Source: Leptolyngbyaceae cyanobacterium CSSed165cm_216
Lineage (GTDB): Bacteria > Cyanobacteriota > Cyanobacteriia > Phormidesmidales > Phormidesmidaceae
Direction: 5' to 3'
Length of the DNA stretch: 5,884 bases
Assembly (NCBI GenBank): GCA_007135385.1
Contig: SLIY01000334.1
Coordinates: forward strand, 1-5,884
Of the stretch, positions 4,206 through 5,884 are shown in pieces. The notes beneath the pieces are model-generated. The model did not search any database. It was not told where the DNA came from and saw nothing but the letters and a program-made list of their open reading frames with translations. A program made the translations under genes and the position numbers. How positions within the stretch are numbered: position 1 is the stretch's first letter; every line of letters starts with the position of its first letter.

Positions 4206-5444
4206 CTAGCTTTGACCGTGTTCTCGTAGGGCGGCAATGATTTGGCTATTGGCTTTGGGAAAGGGGTAGTCGTCAATCGTCTCTAGGGTGACCCAGCGGA
4301 TTTCGTCACACTCAATCGGTTGCGGATCGCCACTCAGGTGGGTACAGTGGTGCACGTTTAGGGTGACTTTGAAATGGGAATAGGCATGGGTGACGGTACA
4401 AAGGCGATCGCCCACGGCAATCTCAATTCCTAATTCTTCAGCAATTTCCCGACGAATACAGGCTTCGATGGTTTCCTCGGGCTCAATCTTGCCCCCGGGA
4501 AATTCCCAGAGCCCCCCCAGCAGTCCCTCCTGCTTGCGACGGTCAATCAAAATTTCTTGCTGGTCATTCCAAATGACTGCAACACCAATGTGCTTATGGG
4601 GTAAAGGGCCTTTAGTTTCTGACATGGGCAGCTCCGACTGAACATTCAGATTATAGGCCCGGCAGTGCCGTTGCCAGGGGCAGCGATCGCAGGCGGGCTG
4701 GCGACGGGTGCAAAGGGTTGCCCCCAAATCCATCAGAGCTTGGTTAAAGTCGCGGGGATGTTGAGGGTCAAGCAGTTCCTCAGAAATCTGCCACAGCTGG
4801 TTGAGCGCTTTAGCGGGGGGCACTGGCAGGGCTACCAGGCGAGCCAGCACCCGCTTCACATTGCCGTCTAGGATGGCATAAGGCAGGTTAAAGGCGGCAC
4901 TGAGAATGCCCCCGGCAGTGGTTCTACCAATGCCCGGTAGGGCGGTGATGGCCGCAAAGTCGGCGGGAATTTGCCCCTGGTGCTGATCCATAATCTGCTG
5001 GGCCGCCCGGTGCAGGTTACGGGCTCGGGCATAATAGCCCAATCCTTCCCAGGCTTTCAGTACCGTTTGTTGATCAGCGGCGGCCAGATCTGTCACCGCC
5101 GGAAACTGCTGCAACCAACGTTGGTAGTAAGGGATTACCGTTTTTACCTGGGTCTGTTGCAACATCATTTCTGAGACCCAGATGGCATAGGGGTCGTTGA
5201 TGTTGCGCCAGGGAAGCTGGCGACCCTGATCACGATACCAGGCCAGGAGACTGGACCGCAGGCTGTCCAGTAAAAAATCCGGCCAGGTCACTAAGGGCTT
5301 GGCCGGGTCGAGAGAGAAGACAGGCGGGTAGGGAGCCGCGAAAGGATAGCTTGCAGCCCCATCCCGCAGGCGATCGCAATTGACAGTGGCCCCATGTTCA
5401 GGGATGAGTTGCCCTAGGAAGGGTGGTGTTTGACTATGACTCAC
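4206..5444 (-). CDS. mutY: A/G-specific adenine DNA glycosylase MutY with a MutT-like Nudix domain
   Basis: MutY removes adenine mispaired with 8-oxoguanine in base excision repair. From the GTG at 5444 it has 412 residues. The glycosylase domain starts near residue 62 with LLAWYRDQGRQLPWR; catalytic Glu92 lies in SEMMLQQTQV, the helix-hairpin-helix in LPGIGRTTAGGI (169-180), and catalytic Asp193 in ILDGNVKRVL. The 4Fe-4S cluster loop is Cys245-x6-Cys252-x2-Cys255-x5-Cys261. The C-terminal domain (about 285-405) has a complete Nudix box (Gly318, Glu324, Arg332, Glu333, Glu336, Glu337, Gly339), unlike the degenerate one of E. coli MutY, plus HAYSH (353-357), resembling the MutY 8-oxoG-reading loop. 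The first 60 residues are a low-complexity extension without family match, so the start is uncertain; GTG at 5291 (361 residues) is an alternative. It follows the DUF760 gene by 32 bases, probably co-transcribed. Confidence 0.96.
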   Translation of the reverse strand: MSHSQTPPFLGQLIPEHGATVNCDRLRDGAASYPFAAPYPPVFSLDPAKPLVTWPDFLLDSLRSSLLAWYRDQGRQLPWRNINDPYAIWVSEMMLQQTQVKTVIPYYQRWLQQFPAVTDLAAADQQTVLKAWEGLGYYARARNLHRAAQQIMDQHQGQIPADFAAITALPGIGRTTAGGILSAAFNLPYAILDGNVKRVLARLVALPVPPAKALNQLWQISEELLDPQHPRDFNQALMDLGATLCTRRQPACDRCPWQRHCRAYNLNVQSELPMSETKGPLPHKHIGVAVIWNDQQEILIDRRKQEGLLGGLWEFPGGKIEPEETIEACIRREIAEELGIEIAVGDRLCTVTHAYSHFKVTLNVHHCTHLSGDPQPIECDEIRWVTLETIDDYPFPKANSQIIAALREHGQS

Positions 5445-5491
5445 TCAGAACTAAGCACTCACTCAAAACTAGGAGCTTACTCAGAATCAGG
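5439..5491. repeat. Three-copy 18-base tandem repeat at the DUF760-mutY junction
   Basis: Units begin at 5439, 5457 and 5475. The first two share 15 of 17 compared bases (ACTCACTCAGAACTAAG and ACTCACTCAAAACTAGG). The third (GCTTACTCAGAATCAGG) matches the first at 12 of 17. The array covers the end of the DUF760 gene (stop 5479-5477), the whole 32-base gap and the annotated mutY GTG at 5444. Confidence 0.7.
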
Positions 5492-5824
5492 GGTTGACTC
5501 AACAGCCATCAGGGAATGCTCGAAGGCCATACGCTGCTCGGCACCCCGCAGAAAATACCCGCTCATCATCGCAGAGGCCAAAAGACGCCCCAGGTTTTCA
5601 CGGTTAGTCGTAATTTCCACATCAAAGTGCTGGGAGGGCAGCCCACCCAAGAGACCGATAATATTGTGTTCCATCATTTGCTGCACCTCAGTCGAAGCTG
5701 GGCTGGACAGATGAGCGATGGTTTCAGGGCTCATGGCATGGACATACTGCATCAAAGAATTAACCCCATCAGCATTTTTAAACCCGCTGAATAGGTCTGG
5801 AGTTTTGCCGGAAGAGTTGCTCAC
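5477..5824 (-). CDS. DUF760 family protein of cyanobacteria and plastids
   Basis: This 115-residue protein matches the DUF760 family as I recall it: NSLMQYVHAMSPETIAHLS (22-40), a conserved core MEHNIIGLLGGLPSQHF (51-67), then ITTNRENLGRLLASAMMSGY (71-90) and FLRGAEQRM (91-99). The family occurs in nearly all cyanobacteria and, as longer plastid-targeted proteins, in plants and algae; its biochemical role is unknown to me. It is predicted soluble and mostly helical, without signal peptide or membrane segment. The start is GTG at 5824, supported by GAGG on the minus strand with 8-9 bases spacing (complement of 5833-5836). The last residues fall in the 18-base repeat, so the C-terminal tail VESTPDSE is probably not conserved. 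mutY starts 32 bases downstream on the same strand, so the two may share a transcript. Confidence 0.92.
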   Translation of the reverse strand: MSNSSGKTPDLFSGFKNADGVNSLMQYVHAMSPETIAHLSSPASTEVQQMMEHNIIGLLGGLPSQHFDVEITTNRENLGRLLASAMMSGYFLRGAEQRMAFEHSLMAVESTPDSE

Positions 5825-5884
5825 AACGGATACCTCGCTTGGCTAGCAGTAACAATGCGATCGCCTGGGCTAAACAGATTTGTG

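Noticed and set aside
4061..4276. 71-codon minus-strand frame overlapping the mutY end
   Set aside because: It is a shadow: the neighbouring frame encodes the GMC C-terminus, and this one has no recognisable protein features.
5430..5714. 94-codon plus-strand frame with a six-residue periodic N-terminus (THSELS, THSKLG, AYSESG)
   Set aside because: The periodicity is the 18-base DNA repeat read in frame; the rest is antisense to the DUF760 gene.
1..5884. CRISPR array, insertion sequence, tRNA or rRNA genes, or a defence or secondary-metabolite system
   Set aside because: No spaced direct-repeat array, transposase or terminal inverted repeats, cloverleaf or rRNA-like stretch was seen, and all intact genes belong to familiar housekeeping or photosynthetic families.

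Overview
The window looks like ordinary chromosomal DNA from a cyanobacterium. It encodes a phycobilisome rod-core linker (CpcG) and a DUF760 protein, a family restricted largely to cyanobacteria and plastid-bearing eukaryotes. The palindrome GCGATCGC (HIP1) occurs ten times in 5.9 kb, against roughly 0.1 expected by chance. Base composition is fairly GC-rich. The protein set would fit a Leptolyngbya- or Nodosilinea-like filament, but that genus-level guess is an inference.

Layout. At the left edge (1-33, minus) is the first 11 codons of a small DUF1328/UPF0391-type membrane protein. Then come four minus-strand genes in transcription order from right to left: an SDR oxidoreductase (2826-2047), a PrxQ/BCP peroxiredoxin (1996-1532), a Nudix hydrolase (1516-1061) and an alpha/beta hydrolase (1020-223). 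Gaps of 50, 15 and 40 bases suggest co-transcription, possibly with an extra promoter in front of the peroxiredoxin. A 303-base divergent intergenic region (2827-3129) separates this cluster from cpcG on the plus strand (3130-3894). cpcG is followed by a clear intrinsic terminator and appears monocistronic. The right third holds two minus-strand genes, a DUF760 protein (5824-5477) followed by MutY (5444-4206). Between the MutY stop and the cpcG terminator is the C-terminal tail of a GMC oxidoreductase whose remainder is absent, together with a second structured element that could terminate minus-strand transcription.

Functional themes are redox and damage control (peroxiredoxin, Nudix hydrolase, MutY with a complete Nudix box) and light harvesting (CpcG). 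No mobile element, CRISPR array, tRNA, rRNA or defence system was seen. The points most worth a second look are the MutY C-terminal domain that keeps both MutT-like catalytic residues and a MutY-like H-x-(F/Y)-S-H loop; the GMC remnant abutting mutY; a three-copy 18-base tandem repeat at the DUF760-mutY junction; an alpha/beta hydrolase with Asn where its catalytic His is expected; and inverted repeats upstream of cpcG. I do not see a convincing new multi-gene system here.
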